From Mesorhizobium sp. L-2-11 (lineage in GTDB: Bacteria > Pseudomonadota > Alphaproteobacteria > Rhizobiales > Rhizobiaceae): a DNA stretch of 64,000 nucleotides. This document shows, one piece after another, positions 18,112 to 26,999 of this stretch. The position numbers and the translations under genes are program-made. The stretch's first letter is position 1. The number at the start of each line of letters is the position of its first letter. The notes under the pieces are model-generated. The model was not told the origin of the DNA. It saw only the letters and a list, made by a program, of their open reading frames with translations, and did no database searches. The stretch is taken from assembly GCF_016756595.1 (NCBI RefSeq), contig NZ_AP023257.1, positions 2,682,001 through 2,746,000 of the forward strand, given 5' to 3'.

Positions 18112-19149
18112 GCCGTCAAATGCCTGTGCTCGGCACGCGCATCCTCGACTGGTTCGGGTTCGGGCCGCGCGATCACGCCGCGCATGGTCACGGCCATCAC
18201 GATCATGTGAGCGGGTCGCATAGCCACGGGGTCATCGATGCGACCATTGCGACGACCGACCGAGGCATCTGGGCGATAAAATGGTCGTTCGTCATCCTGG
18301 CAATCACCGCGGCGATGCAGATGGTCGTGGTCGCACTGTCGGGCAGCGTGGCGCTGCTGGCCGACACGGTCCACAACATCGGCGACGCCACCACCGCCAT
18401 TCCACTGTGGATCGCCTTCCTGCTGGCCCGGCGCAAGCCGTCGCCGACCTTCACCTACGGCCTGGGCCGGGTCGAGGACCTGGCTGGGATCATCATCGTC
18501 GGGATCATCCTGTTCAGCCGCCATCGTCGCCGGTTACCAGGCCATCGACCGATTGATCAATCCACGCGTGGTGACGCATCTGGGCTGGCTGGCGGCAGCG
18601 GGCATTGTCGGCTTTCTCGGCAATGAGGCCGTCGCGGTGTTCCGCATCCGCGTCGGCCGCGAAATCAACAGCGCCGCACTCATTGCCGACGGCTACCACG
18701 CCCGCACCGACGGCCTGACCAGCCTTGCCGTGGTCCTGGGAGCGTTCGGCGTCTGGCTCGGTTTTGCACTGGCCGACCCGATCGTCGGCCTGCTCATCAC
18801 GCTTGCGATCTTCGGCATCGTCTGGCAGTCGGCGCGCTCGGTGCTGACCCGCATGCTCGACGGCGTGGAGCCGGATGTCATCGGCGATATCCACCATGCC
18901 GCCGCGCATGTGCCGGCAGCGCGCATTGTCGAGGCCAAGGCGCGGTGGGTCGGTCACAGGCTGCACGCCGACATTGCCATCGCCGTCGAAGACAGCCTGC
19001 CGGTCTGCGAAGCGAAGAAGATTACGGCAGCGCTGGAGCACCAGCTGTTCGAGCACATGCCGGCGCTTGCGGCGGCGAACGTAAGATTGGCGAACGCGGA
19101 TGCGGATCGTCGCCATGAACATGCTCACGGCGAACATCACGGCCACTAA
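18108..19149 (+). pseudogene. dmeF: Cobalt/nickel efflux CDF transporter, DmeF-like, frameshifted
   Basis: The first part (from GTG 18108 or ATG 18120) has a His-rich N-terminus (HAAHGHGHHDHVSGSHSHG), then membrane helices with the CDF site ALLADTVHNIGDA. The frame breaks after GIIIVGIILFS, and continues one base off as AIVAGYQAIDRLINPRVV through the second metal site (ADGYHARTDGLTSL) to a His-rich tail. The interval is 1042 bases, one more than a multiple of three, and an extra C in TTCAGCCGCC (about 18519-18523) explains it. Either a sequencing error or recent inactivation. Known DmeF exports Co2+ and Ni2+. Confidence 0.88.
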
Positions 19150-19221
19150 CGGTCGCTCGGAGCGGCTCGTCGCTGCCGCTGGATTCCATCGCTTTGAGCA
19201 GCATCGGCCGCGCTCCGCTTT

Positions 19222-19360
19222 GGAGATATCAGTCGTGGGCTGCTCGGCCTAATCGGTGTCTGGATGCTCTGGCGCGCTTTTAGCCGCGGCCATCACCACA
19301 AGCATGAGGGCGAGGCGGTCGGCGTCATGGCAGGTCTGATCCCGTGCCCGCTGACGCTGT
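19222..19360 (+). pseudogene. Remnant of an RcnA/NicO-type nickel-cobalt exporter
   Basis: An internal fragment reads SRGLLGLIGVWMLWRAFSRG, then HHHKHEGEAVGVMAGLIPCP and LTLY, matching the central His-rich loop and GLIPCPLT helix of RcnA-like exporters. There is no start and the similarity ends after LTLY; the frame then runs through unlike sequence to a stop at 19431. It lies beside dmeRF, suggesting a former metal-efflux cluster. Confidence 0.6.
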
Positions 19361-19526
19361 ACCGCAGGGCGGCGGGAAGGATCTCATACGCTCTCTGCAA
19401 CCTCCGGCCCCCCGATCGAAATGACGATTAGGTCGCCGCGTGCTATCCTGCGCTCGGAGGCGAACAAGGGCGCATCGGTCCCACATGATGCGTGCGGGAC
19501 GCGCGCCCAAAACGGGAGCAGAACCC

Positions 19527-19965
19527 ATGAAAGGCGAAGATAGGATCATTGAACGTCTTAACGAAGCGCTGTTTCTGGAACTCGGTGCCGTCAATCAATT
19601 TTGGCTGCATTATCGCCTGTTGGAGGACTGGGGCTATTTCAAACTGGCGAAGAAGGAGCGCGAGGAATCTATCGAGGAAATGCACCATGCGGACCGGATT
19701 ATCGAACGGACCATCTTCCTCGAAGGGCACCCGAACCTGCAGGCGGTGGCGCCGCTTCGCATCGGGCAGAATGTGAAGGAAGTGCTGGAATCGGATCTCG
19801 CCGGCGAATACGACGCGCGCACCTCTTACAAGAAGTCACGCGAGATCTGCCAGGAACTGGGCGGGCCACATCAACTTTCTCGAGACCCAGCTCGATCTGC
19901 TCGCCTCGATCGGCGATGAGAGATACGGCCTCCTCAATGCCGCTTCCGGGGATGAGGCAGAGTAG
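19527..19965 (+). pseudogene. bfr: Bacterioferritin with internal deletion
   Basis: The ATG follows GGGAGCAGAACC. The N-terminal part [20 protein letters not shown] continues normally through the ferroxidase residues (Glu18; HxxxE in [21 protein letters not shown]) and the haem-binding Met region. After [10 protein letters not shown] the frame is lost. In another frame [18 protein letters not shown] through AASGDEAE and the stop complete the protein. About 45-50 bases are missing, including the conserved Glu of the DEExH ferroxidase motif, so iron oxidation would be lost even if the frame were restored. Confidence 0.8.
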
Positions 19966-20620
19966 CACCGGGAAGCCATGCGCCGGAAATGCTGCGCCGC
20001 GCGACAGGTTTGAGGATTCCGCAGCCATGGCGCACATCAGGTGAACGGCAGCAAACGCTCGACGTGGCGCCTCCAAGCTCTGTGCCGTTCGCCGGTATCT
20101 GCGAACGACGCAGTCATTTGCCACGTTCCATTATCGGTCATGAATGGGCCCAATAGCGGCCAACAGGACTCGCCGCGCAGCCGTTCAAACGGGCGTCAAA
20201 ATTCAGACGCCCACTCCCCGGCTGCACCTGCTCAGTGGCTGCCTATCACCGTGCGGTTGCCCTCGCTGTCGCGAAATTCAGCCACCGTGCGGCCTGGCTG
20301 CCAGGGCGCCTGGCGCGAATCGCGTGTAGGACGCGCGTCAACCGTCTGCAGCAAGTGGCGATACAGATCGCCTTTCTGGGCCCGCTCTTCATGGTGCTCG
20401 GTTTCAACTTGACGGCTGCTGCGCGATCGCCGCCGGCACGGCGGGCAAACTGCCCGAAGCCTATCCACCGGCCGGAATCGACCTTCCAGACCTCCAGTGC
20501 GCCATTGGCGAGATCTGCTGCGTGAAAGCTGTTGAGCCCGCCGCGTCTTGGTCCATTATCTCTAGGCTCGTGCAACGCTTGGCCGGAACGCCAAGCGCGG
20601 CCGGAAACCGGATTGGGAAG
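19966..20620. other. Gene-poor stretch with a VOC gene fragment
   Basis: 655 bases with no intact gene. It holds a duplicate of the 3' end of the VOC gene of 23144-23509 (at 20180-20311). On the minus strand, unlike fragments (EHHEERAQKGDLYRHLLQTV and ANGALEVWKVDSGRWIGFG) look protein-like but are in different frames and match nothing I recognise. Probably gene debris. Confidence 0.5.
20180..20311 (-). pseudogene. Duplicated 3' fragment of a VOC/glyoxalase gene
   Basis: About 132 bases closely match 23091-23222. On the minus strand it encodes PWQPGRTVAEFRDSEGNR and a stop, the same C-terminus as the intact VOC protein 3 kb away. Upstream the sequence is unrelated, so only the gene end was copied. 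Confidence 0.75.
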
Positions 20621-22390
20621 ATGCCTCAGGCGCCACTTATCGCAACCCTTGTCGCCGGCCTCGGACTCGCCTTCATTCTCGGCACGTTGGCGAACCGACT
20701 TCGCCTGTCACCACTGGTCGGCTATCTCGTGGCTGGTGTCTTGATTGGCCCGTTCACGCCCGGCTTCGTTGCCGACCAGGCGCTGGCGCGCCAACTCGCC
20801 GAGCTCGGCGTGATCCTGCTGATGTTCGGCATTGGGCTGCATTTTTCATTGAACGATCTGCTGTCGGTAAGAAAGATCGCGCTTCCTGGCGCGGTCGGCC
20901 AAATGGCTCTGGTGACCATGCTCGGGCTTTTGGTGACGCAGGCGATCGGCTGGCCGATCGGAGCCGGAGTGGTGTTTGGGCTGGCCCTGTCGGTTGCAAG
21001 TACAGTCGTGGTTCTACGGGCGCTGCAGGAAATGCGGCAGCTCGAAACCGATGGTGGACGCATCGCGGTCGGCTGGCTGGTCGTCGAGGACCTCGCCATG
21101 ATCCTCGCGCTTGTGCTGTTGCCGGCCTTCGCCGGCGTGCTCGGTGGCAATTTCAACGGGGCAAACCTTAACGGCAATGACCTGTTCAAATTGTTTGAGC
21201 CGCAGACCATCTGGAGTGCGCTCGGACTTACGCTGGGCAAATTGGCGGCTTTCTTCGCGATCATGGTTGTCGTCGGGCGACGTGTCATTCCGCCGATCCT
21301 TCACTACGTCGCTCACACCGGTTCGCGAGAGCTTTTCCGTTTGGCCGTGCTGGCGATCGCCCTTGGTGTCGCTTTCGGGGCAGCCGAGCTGTTCGGGGTC
21401 TCGTTCGCTCTTGGGGCGTTTTTCGCAGGAATGATCCTTGCCGAATCCCAGTTGAGCCAAAGGGCCGCTCAGGAAACGCTGCCGCTGCGAGACGCATTCG
21501 CCGTGCTTTTTTTCGTCTCCGTCGGCATGCTGTTCAATCCGATGATCCTGGTCGAGCAACCGCTGCTCGTCGGCGTTACATTTTTGATCATCGTCATCGG
21601 CAATGCCACGGCCGCATCGGCCATCGCATTGATGTTCGGCTATCCGTCCCACGTGGCCCTGACACTCGGCCTGAGCCTGGCACAAATCGGCGAGTTCTCC
21701 TTCATCCTTGCGGGACTGGGTGTCGAACTCACGCTTCTTCCAGAGGCGGGACGTGACCTGGTGCTTGCCGGAGCAATCCTTTCGATCCTCGTCAACCCGC
21801 TGCTGTTTGCGGCGTTGGATCGGCTGACGCCGTGGCTGAAAGCGCGAGAGCGAACCATCGCCACGCAAGAAGGCAGAGCCGAAACCCCCGAACTCGCGGC
21901 TACCAGCCTGACAGACCACGCGGTGCTTGTCGGCCATGGACGGGTCGGAAGCCTGGTCGCGCAGACGTTGCAAAAGGCAAGGCAGCCTTACCTGGTGATC
22001 GAGGAACGACAAGTGATAGTAGAACAGCTGCGCGCCCGCGGCGTTGATGTCATTGCGGGAAATGCCGCCCAGCCGGGCCTGCTTGAGGCGGCCAACGTTG
22101 CCTCAGCCCGGTGGTTGATCAGCGCCATTCCCAATCCGTTCGAGAGCGGCAATCTTATCGAGCAGGCCCATGCCATCAATCCAAAGCTCGAGATCATCGC
22201 CCGTGCGCATTCCGATGCCGAAGTGGATTATCTGAAGAAGTTCGGCGCCGATCTGATCATCATGGGCGAGCGGGAGATCGCGCGCGCCATCTCCGATCAC
22301 ATTCTGAGGCGGATCGATGTGCCAGCCGCCCCGGTCGCCGACCAGAACCAAAACGCGCGCCAGGTCGGACCAAAACCGATGGCCGGGTGA
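20621..22390 (+). CDS. CPA2-family cation/proton antiporter with TrkA-N domain (KefB/YbaL type)
   Basis: 589 residues from MPQAPLIATLV; in-frame ATGs upstream would add a non-hydrophobic leader. About 12 membrane helices form the Na_H_exchanger domain (LSPLVGYLVAGVLIGPFTPG, GLALSVASTVVVLRAL, VVEDLAMILALVLLP). A cytoplasmic Rossmann TrkA_N domain follows (HAVLVGHGRVGSLVAQTL, residues about 440-560) that in relatives senses NAD(H) or nucleotides. It should exchange K+ or Na+ for protons across the inner membrane. Monocistronic. Confidence 0.92.
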   Translation: MPQAPLIATLVAGLGLAFILGTLANRLRLSPLVGYLVAGVLIGPFTPGFVADQALARQLAELGVILLMFGIGLHFSLNDLLSVRKIALPGAVGQMALVTMLGLLVTQAIGWPIGAGVVFGLALSVASTVVVLRALQEMRQLETDGGRIAVGWLVVEDLAMILALVLLPAFAGVLGGNFNGANLNGNDLFKLFEPQTIWSALGLTLGKLAAFFAIMVVVGRRVIPPILHYVAHTGSRELFRLAVLAIALGVAFGAAELFGVSFALGAFFAGMILAESQLSQRAAQETLPLRDAFAVLFFVSVGMLFNPMILVEQPLLVGVTFLIIVIGNATAASAIALMFGYPSHVALTLGLSLAQIGEFSFILAGLGVELTLLPEAGRDLVLAGAILSILVNPLLFAALDRLTPWLKARERTIATQEGRAETPELAATSLTDHAVLVGHGRVGSLVAQTLQKARQPYLVIEERQVIVEQLRARGVDVIAGNAAQPGLLEAANVASARWLISAIPNPFESGNLIEQAHAINPKLEIIARAHSDAEVDYLKKFGADLIIMGEREIARAISDHILRRIDVPAAPVADQNQNARQVGPKPMAG

Positions 22391-22618
22391 TGGCGGCAGG
22401 TGCGCGAACAGCATCTCCAGCTTCTTCCGCTGATGGCGTGAGGTTTGGCGTCGGTCTTTGAAGCAACGCCGGGTTCCGGCACCTGCAATCACCGCCGGCC
22501 GACCTATATCCAACTGAAGTTGCCGATATCGAGCGGCTGTTAGGACAGGCGGTAGGGCCGAAAACGTCGTTTGCAACGGCGACAGTTTGTTCGCATCACT
22601 TCAGGGAGATAAGGAGCC

Positions 22619-22975
22619 ATGATTTCCGGCGCACACATGATCATCTACAGCACGGATGCCGAGGCAGACCGCGCATTTTTTCGCAATGTTCTACGTTTTC
22701 CAGCAGTCGATGCTGGCGAAGGCTGGTTGATCTTCGCATTGCCGCCGGCCGAAATTGCCGTTCACCCGGCCGCCGAAGTCGACAGCCACGAAGTCTACCT
22801 CATGTGCGAAGACATCAATGCCACAATCCAAGAGCTGAAATCGCACGATGTCGAATGCACTTCGGTCACCGATGAAGGCTGGGGCCTGCTCACGCATGTC
22901 TCGCTTCCCAGTGGCGGTTCGCTTGGCCTCTACCAGCCGAGGCATGCTTTGGCGCACAAGGCCGGGGCTGCTTGA
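22619..22975 (+). CDS. VOC family protein (glyoxalase/extradiol dioxygenase-like)
   Basis: 118 residues with AGGGAGATAAGGAG before the ATG. The beta-alpha-beta-beta-beta modules are recognisable: MIIYSTDAEADRAFFRNVLR in the first and CEDINATIQELKSHDVECTSV in the second. His and Glu residues that could bind metal are present (HMIIY, HPAAE) but the catalytic set cannot be fixed. The function is unknown; possibly lyase, dioxygenase or a resistance-type binding protein. Confidence 0.85.
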   Translation: MISGAHMIIYSTDAEADRAFFRNVLRFPAVDAGEGWLIFALPPAEIAVHPAAEVDSHEVYLMCEDINATIQELKSHDVECTSVTDEGWGLLTHVSLPSGGSLGLYQPRHALAHKAGAA

Positions 22976-23143
22976 GTGGCCGTTTTCCGCCCGGACGCGC
23001 GACCAAATTAAAGACTTTGGAGCGGGATGGAGATTCGAAGGCAAATCGTCCTGCTCTTGCGGACTTTTTCAACACTGTCCGCCTTCTCCAGCCGTTCATA
23101 GGCTCGTCAAAGTTCAGAATGCCCGCTCTCCGGCTGCATCCCC

Positions 23144-23509
23144 TCACTGGCTGCCGATCACCATGCGGTTGCCCTCGCTGTCGCGAAATTCCGCCACCGT
23201 GCGGCCTGGCTGCCAGGGCGCCTCCTGCGGTTCGGTGATGATCTCGACGCCGCCCGCCTTCAACGCGGCGATCGTGGCCTCGACGTCGTCGTCGACCAGC
23301 ACCAGCACCGGTTCCACGCCTGGCGTGTCGTCGGCGCGCCTCACGAAATGCAGGTTCGTCGCGGCGCCGGGAAATTTCAGCTCGATCCAGCGCCAGCCGC
23401 TATCGCCCATCTTCTCGTCGGCCGCGACCTTGCAGGCGAAATGCCTGGTGTAGAACGCCTTGGCGCGGTCCTGGTCAAAGACCGGCAGTTCGGCAAACTG
23501 GATGTGCAT
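23144..23509 (-). CDS. VOC family protein (glyoxalase-like)
   Basis: 121 residues. The start MHIQFAELPVFDQDRAKAFY fits the family; the open frame extends upstream without similarity. The first module has AKAFYTRHFACKV and the second VLVDDDVEATIAALKAGGVE, followed by PWQPGRTVAEFRDSEGNRM, the typical C-terminus. The 3' 80 codons' worth of DNA end is partly duplicated at 20180-20311. Stands opposite a frameshifted small gene and an ECF sigma gene. Confidence 0.85.
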   Translation of the reverse strand: MHIQFAELPVFDQDRAKAFYTRHFACKVAADEKMGDSGWRWIELKFPGAATNLHFVRRADDTPGVEPVLVLVDDDVEATIAALKAGGVEIITEPQEAPWQPGRTVAEFRDSEGNRMVIGSQ

Positions 23510-23658
23510 GGTCGTCTCTCCTGCTCCTCGACGGCTGCTGAGTAGCCGTCCACAGCTGGAGGACGGGTCCGGCCGGCCGAAGAGATTTATAGCGTGCGAG
23601 AATCTTTTCGGGAACGTGAAACGTCTTCTGCTCAGAGCAACCATTCAGGAGATGAACC

Positions 23659-23971
23659 ATGGGCTACAAACTCATTCGCTACAGCGTGAAAGACACCGGG
23701 CTGGAAGAGAACCGCGCGCTGGTGGCAAAAGTGTTCGAGGGCGCTGGATGAGACGGCGCCGCAGGGCGTGCGCTATCTCGTGCTCGAACTCGACGACGGC
23801 GAGTTCGTCCATGTCGTCGGCGAGGGAAATGACGCATCCGCGCTGACCGGGCTTGCGGCCTTCGAGGCGTTCACGCAAAACCATGCGGAACGGCGCTCGA
23901 CCCCGGTGAAGCGATCGCCTGCCAGAATCATCGGCAACTACCGTGTGCTTGAGGAGAGCAAGGCCGGATAG
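23659..23971 (+). pseudogene. Small conserved-looking protein, frameshifted by one extra base
   Basis: Starts MGYKLIRYSVKDTGLEENRA after AGGAGATGAACC and meets a stop after 30 codons. One base off it continues LDETAPQGVRYLVLELDDGE to NYRVLEESKAG and a stop one base before the sigma-factor start. 313 bases is one more than a multiple of three; an extra G in GAGGGCGCTGG (about 23740-23745) explains it. I do not recognise the family; its position suggests it is co-transcribed with the sigma factor. Confidence 0.65.
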
Positions 23972-23972
23972 A

Positions 23973-24872
23973 ATGGACGCCATGATCCAACGGAAATTCG
24001 ATCGACCGGCGCTCGAGGCGATGCTCTCCGGGTTGCGCCCAAAACTGCACCGCTACTGCGCCCGCATGGCCGGCTCGGTGATCGACGGCGAAGACATCGT
24101 CCAGGAGACGCTGATCAAGGCGCTGCAGGCGGTCGACGGCAGCATGACGGTCGAGCGGCCCGAGCAATGGCTGTTTCGCATCGCGCATAATGCCGCGCAG
24201 GACCATCTGCGCCGGCGCCGTCGGGAAAGGTCGCGCATGACCGAGACCGACATGACCACCATCGAGGATCCTTCCGGCAGCGCCGACAGCAGGCTCGCTG
24301 CGGCGAGCGGCCTGCGCAGCTTCATGCAACTCTCGGTTGCGCAGCGCAGCGCCGTGATCCTTGTCGACGTGCTAGGCCTTTCGCTGCACGAGACCTGCGA
24401 GGTGACCGGCGCGACGCTCGCCGCCACCAAGGCGGCGCTGCATCGCGGGCGGGCGCAACTGCGCATATTGGCAGCCGAGCCCGAACAGGCTGCCGCGCCA
24501 CGCCTCGACGCCGATGACGAGCGACGGCTGCGCCGCTATGTCGACCTGTTCAACGCGCGCGACTTCGACGCGGTCAGGGCGCTGATCGCCGAGGATGTCC
24601 AACTCGAATTGGTCAGCCGGCTCCGCATGCGCGGCAAGGCCGAAGTGTCGACCTATTTCGGCAACTACGAGCGCATCAGCGACTGGGTGCTGTCGCTGGG
24701 CTTTGTCGACGGCCGGCCGGCGATCCTGATCCGCAACCCGCAGGAGCCGGACGGCGCGGTGCGCGGCTTCATGCTGGTCGAATGGCGGGACGAGCGGGTC
24801 GTCCAGATCCGCGATTTTCGTTATGCGCCGTGGTGCCTGGTCGAGGCGGAGATCAGCACGGTGGAGGGGTGA
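23973..24872 (+). CDS. ECF-type sigma-70 factor with C-terminal SnoaL/NTF2-like domain
   Basis: 299 residues from MDAMIQRKFDRPALEAM. Sigma region 2 at about 25-95 (CARMAGSVIDGEDIVQETLIKAL; PEQWLFRIAHNAAQDHLRRR) and region 4 at about 120-180 (LSVAQRSAVILVDVLGLSLHE). The C-terminal ~110 residues form an NTF2/SnoaL-like domain (YVDLFNARDFDAVRALIAEDVQL), a layout known from ECF41-like sigma factors in which the extra domain replaces an anti-sigma factor. The gene begins 1 base after the stop of the frameshifted small gene. Confidence 0.88.
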   Translation: MDAMIQRKFDRPALEAMLSGLRPKLHRYCARMAGSVIDGEDIVQETLIKALQAVDGSMTVERPEQWLFRIAHNAAQDHLRRRRRERSRMTETDMTTIEDPSGSADSRLAAASGLRSFMQLSVAQRSAVILVDVLGLSLHETCEVTGATLAATKAALHRGRAQLRILAAEPEQAAAPRLDADDERRLRRYVDLFNARDFDAVRALIAEDVQLELVSRLRMRGKAEVSTYFGNYERISDWVLSLGFVDGRPAILIRNPQEPDGAVRGFMLVEWRDERVVQIRDFRYAPWCLVEAEISTVEG

Positions 24873-24944
24873 GGGGACTACCGCCCACACCCGTCACGCT
24901 CCTCTCCTGGGTGACCCAAACGCAATTGCGACATGGCAGCGGTT

Positions 24945-26102
24945 TTAGGCGACACGCACGCGGCGCGTCACCTGGCCATTGCTTTCCCAGTATGTGCGTT
25001 TCTTGGCAATCAACGGATCGTCCATTGCCGGTTGAACCTGTCCCGTGGTGCTGACCGCGCGCGAGGTTACCGTGTGTTCTCCAGGAGACGGATTTGCCCA
25101 GTCGAGAGACCAGATCTTCCAGGCGTGTTCGGCCTCCTCACTGCGGTCGATGGTCGCCGGTGCCCATGGCGCTTGATCGATTTGCACTTCGACCCGATCG
25201 ATCGGTGCCCCCCAGGCTGCCCCAATGATGCGGTAGTCCGAGTCCTTGCGGGTGACCTTTGCGGGCGCTGACTTTATCCGTGCCGGGCCGACTGAGCTCT
25301 CGGTCCACACGGTCTCACCGTTGCGCTCCTCCTCCCGGATGGTGACATAGTCACGGGCCATCATAACGCTCATGAAGCGAGTGTCGCGAACCTCGATGCG
25401 TTCCAGCCACTTGACGTTGGCGATGCCGTACCAGCCCGGAGCAATCAGCCGCAGCGGAAAACAATTGGCGGCCGGCAAGGCGGCTCCGTTCATTTCATAG
25501 CAGAGCAAATTGTCTGGGTTCGTCGCGTCGGCAAGCGACATGCTGCGCGCGAAATTCTGCTGCATCTTGATGTCGCGTATGGCGACCTCGCCTGTGTCAG
25601 TGCCGAAAAAGACAACCTCGATGCCATTTTCCAGGACGCCGGCTTCCTCGAGAATCGGGGCGAGCGGCGTTCCTGCCCAGCGGGCATTGCCGATGCCGCC
25701 GGTGAAAAAGGGAAATCCGTGGTTGCCCGAGCATTCCACTGTGAAAACGACCTCCTGGCGCGGCCGCGCCTTGATGTCGGCGAGAGTCAGTTTCAGGGGC
25801 TTCTTGACCAGGCCGCCGATCTCCATCGACCATGTCTTCTCGTCGATCGTTGGTCGATTGAAATGCGAGATGCTGAAGAACTTGTCGTTTGGCGTTATCC
25901 AGCTATCCAGATCCTCCCAGACAAGCTGCTTCTGGATGCCGACCGGATCGGGATTTTCGGTCGGCTGGTCCAGCCACCGAATAACTTCCTCGCTCGGCCG
26001 TGTTGGAAAAGCGTAAGCCCGACGCGAGGTATAGAGAGCAGCAATTGCGGCAAGGGCCGCGCTTCCCTGAACAAGAAGTTCTCTGCGTTGAATATCAGGC
26101 AT
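24945..26102 (-). CDS. Sulfite oxidase-type molybdoenzyme (SorA/SorT-like)
   Basis: 385 residues from MPDIQRRELLVQGSAAL, a short twin-arginine-like signal (RRELLVQG) followed by a hydrophobic stretch, so export to the periplasm is likely. The Mo domain holds the ligand Cys in FTVECSGNHGF, and GARWAGTPLAPILEEAG and GWYGIANVKWLERIEV are typical. The C-terminal Mo-co dimerisation domain runs from about 270. Known relatives oxidise sulfite and hand electrons to a cytochrome; no cytochrome gene lies next to it, so the acceptor and exact substrate are open. Confidence 0.88.
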   Translation of the reverse strand: MPDIQRRELLVQGSAALAAIAALYTSRRAYAFPTRPSEEVIRWLDQPTENPDPVGIQKQLVWEDLDSWITPNDKFFSISHFNRPTIDEKTWSMEIGGLVKKPLKLTLADIKARPRQEVVFTVECSGNHGFPFFTGGIGNARWAGTPLAPILEEAGVLENGIEVVFFGTDTGEVAIRDIKMQQNFARSMSLADATNPDNLLCYEMNGAALPAANCFPLRLIAPGWYGIANVKWLERIEVRDTRFMSVMMARDYVTIREEERNGETVWTESSVGPARIKSAPAKVTRKDSDYRIIGAAWGAPIDRVEVQIDQAPWAPATIDRSEEAEHAWKIWSLDWANPSPGEHTVTSRAVSTTGQVQPAMDDPLIAKKRTYWESNGQVTRRVRVA

Positions 26103-26358
26103 GTTGTTTCCTCCCAGTTGATCCGGAAACGGGCTGCAACGTGCTTTAGGCCGCAGCCTGAACACGGATAGGCGCAATGAGCGTTTGCCCCGCCCGGAGA
26201 TTATCCGGACTGGTCAGGCAATCAGCGGCGCATCTCAAGCATGTGAAGCATTGGACGAAACTCTCGCTTGGGTTTCGCCTTTCCAAGGGTGCGCCTTTGA
26301 GAGGGAAGAGTCCAGGTGTATGATGATGGTCTAATGTTTCGAAATCAGGGAGGAGAGC

Positions 26359-26991
26359 ATGACGTCTTGGGAAATCAAGGGACGCGAACTCGTCAATTGC
26401 ACCTGCGAATATGGCTGCAATTGTCAATTCAATGCGCTGCCCGACAAGGGCCATTGCCATGCCGTGGCCGGCATCCAGATCGATGAAGGTTATCATGGCG
26501 AGACCGTTCTCGATGGCCTGCGCATCGCCGCGATCTTCAAATGGCCCGGCGCGATCCACGAAGGCAATGGCGAAGCCATCGCTTTCGTCGACGAGAAGGC
26601 AACCGAGCGGCAGCGTAACGCGCTGCTGCGCATCATGACCGGCCAGGACACCGACCCGTTCGCGACGATGTTCGCCGTCTACGCCTCGACTGTGACAAAA
26701 ATGCACGATCCGGTCTTCACCCCGATCGATCTCGAACTCGATGTCGACGGCCGCAGGGGCCGCGTCTTCGTCAAGGACTACATCGAAACGGTCGGCGAAC
26801 CGATCCGCAACAAGGTGACGGGCGCGGACTCGCGGGCTCAGATCGTGTTGCCGAACGGCTTCGAATATGCGGTCGCCGAGATCGGCAGCGCTTCGAGCAC
26901 AACCAGCGGGCCGGTTCAGGTGACCACCAAGGACAGTTACGGCCAGTTCGCGCGGCTGCATCTCAACAATCACGGGGTGGTGCGGGCCTGA
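26359..26991 (+). CDS. DUF1326 domain-containing protein
   Basis: 210 residues with AGGGAGGAGAGC before the ATG. The DUF1326 signature is the N-terminal WEIKGRELVNCTCEYGCNCQ with three Cys and a later GHCHAVAG. The clustered Cys and His residues suggest metal binding, but no function is established. The next gene, starting 8 bases after its stop, is a DUF2182 membrane protein; the two families are often paired. Confidence 0.88.
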   Translation: MTSWEIKGRELVNCTCEYGCNCQFNALPDKGHCHAVAGIQIDEGYHGETVLDGLRIAAIFKWPGAIHEGNGEAIAFVDEKATERQRNALLRIMTGQDTDPFATMFAVYASTVTKMHDPVFTPIDLELDVDGRRGRVFVKDYIETVGEPIRNKVTGADSRAQIVLPNGFEYAVAEIGSASSTTSGPVQVTTKDSYGQFARLHLNNHGVVRA

Positions 26992-26999
26992 CGCGGCGC

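Noticed and set aside
18505..18560. Programmed frameshift in dmeF
   Set aside because: No slippery heptamer or conserved stimulator is visible; a simple extra C explains the break.
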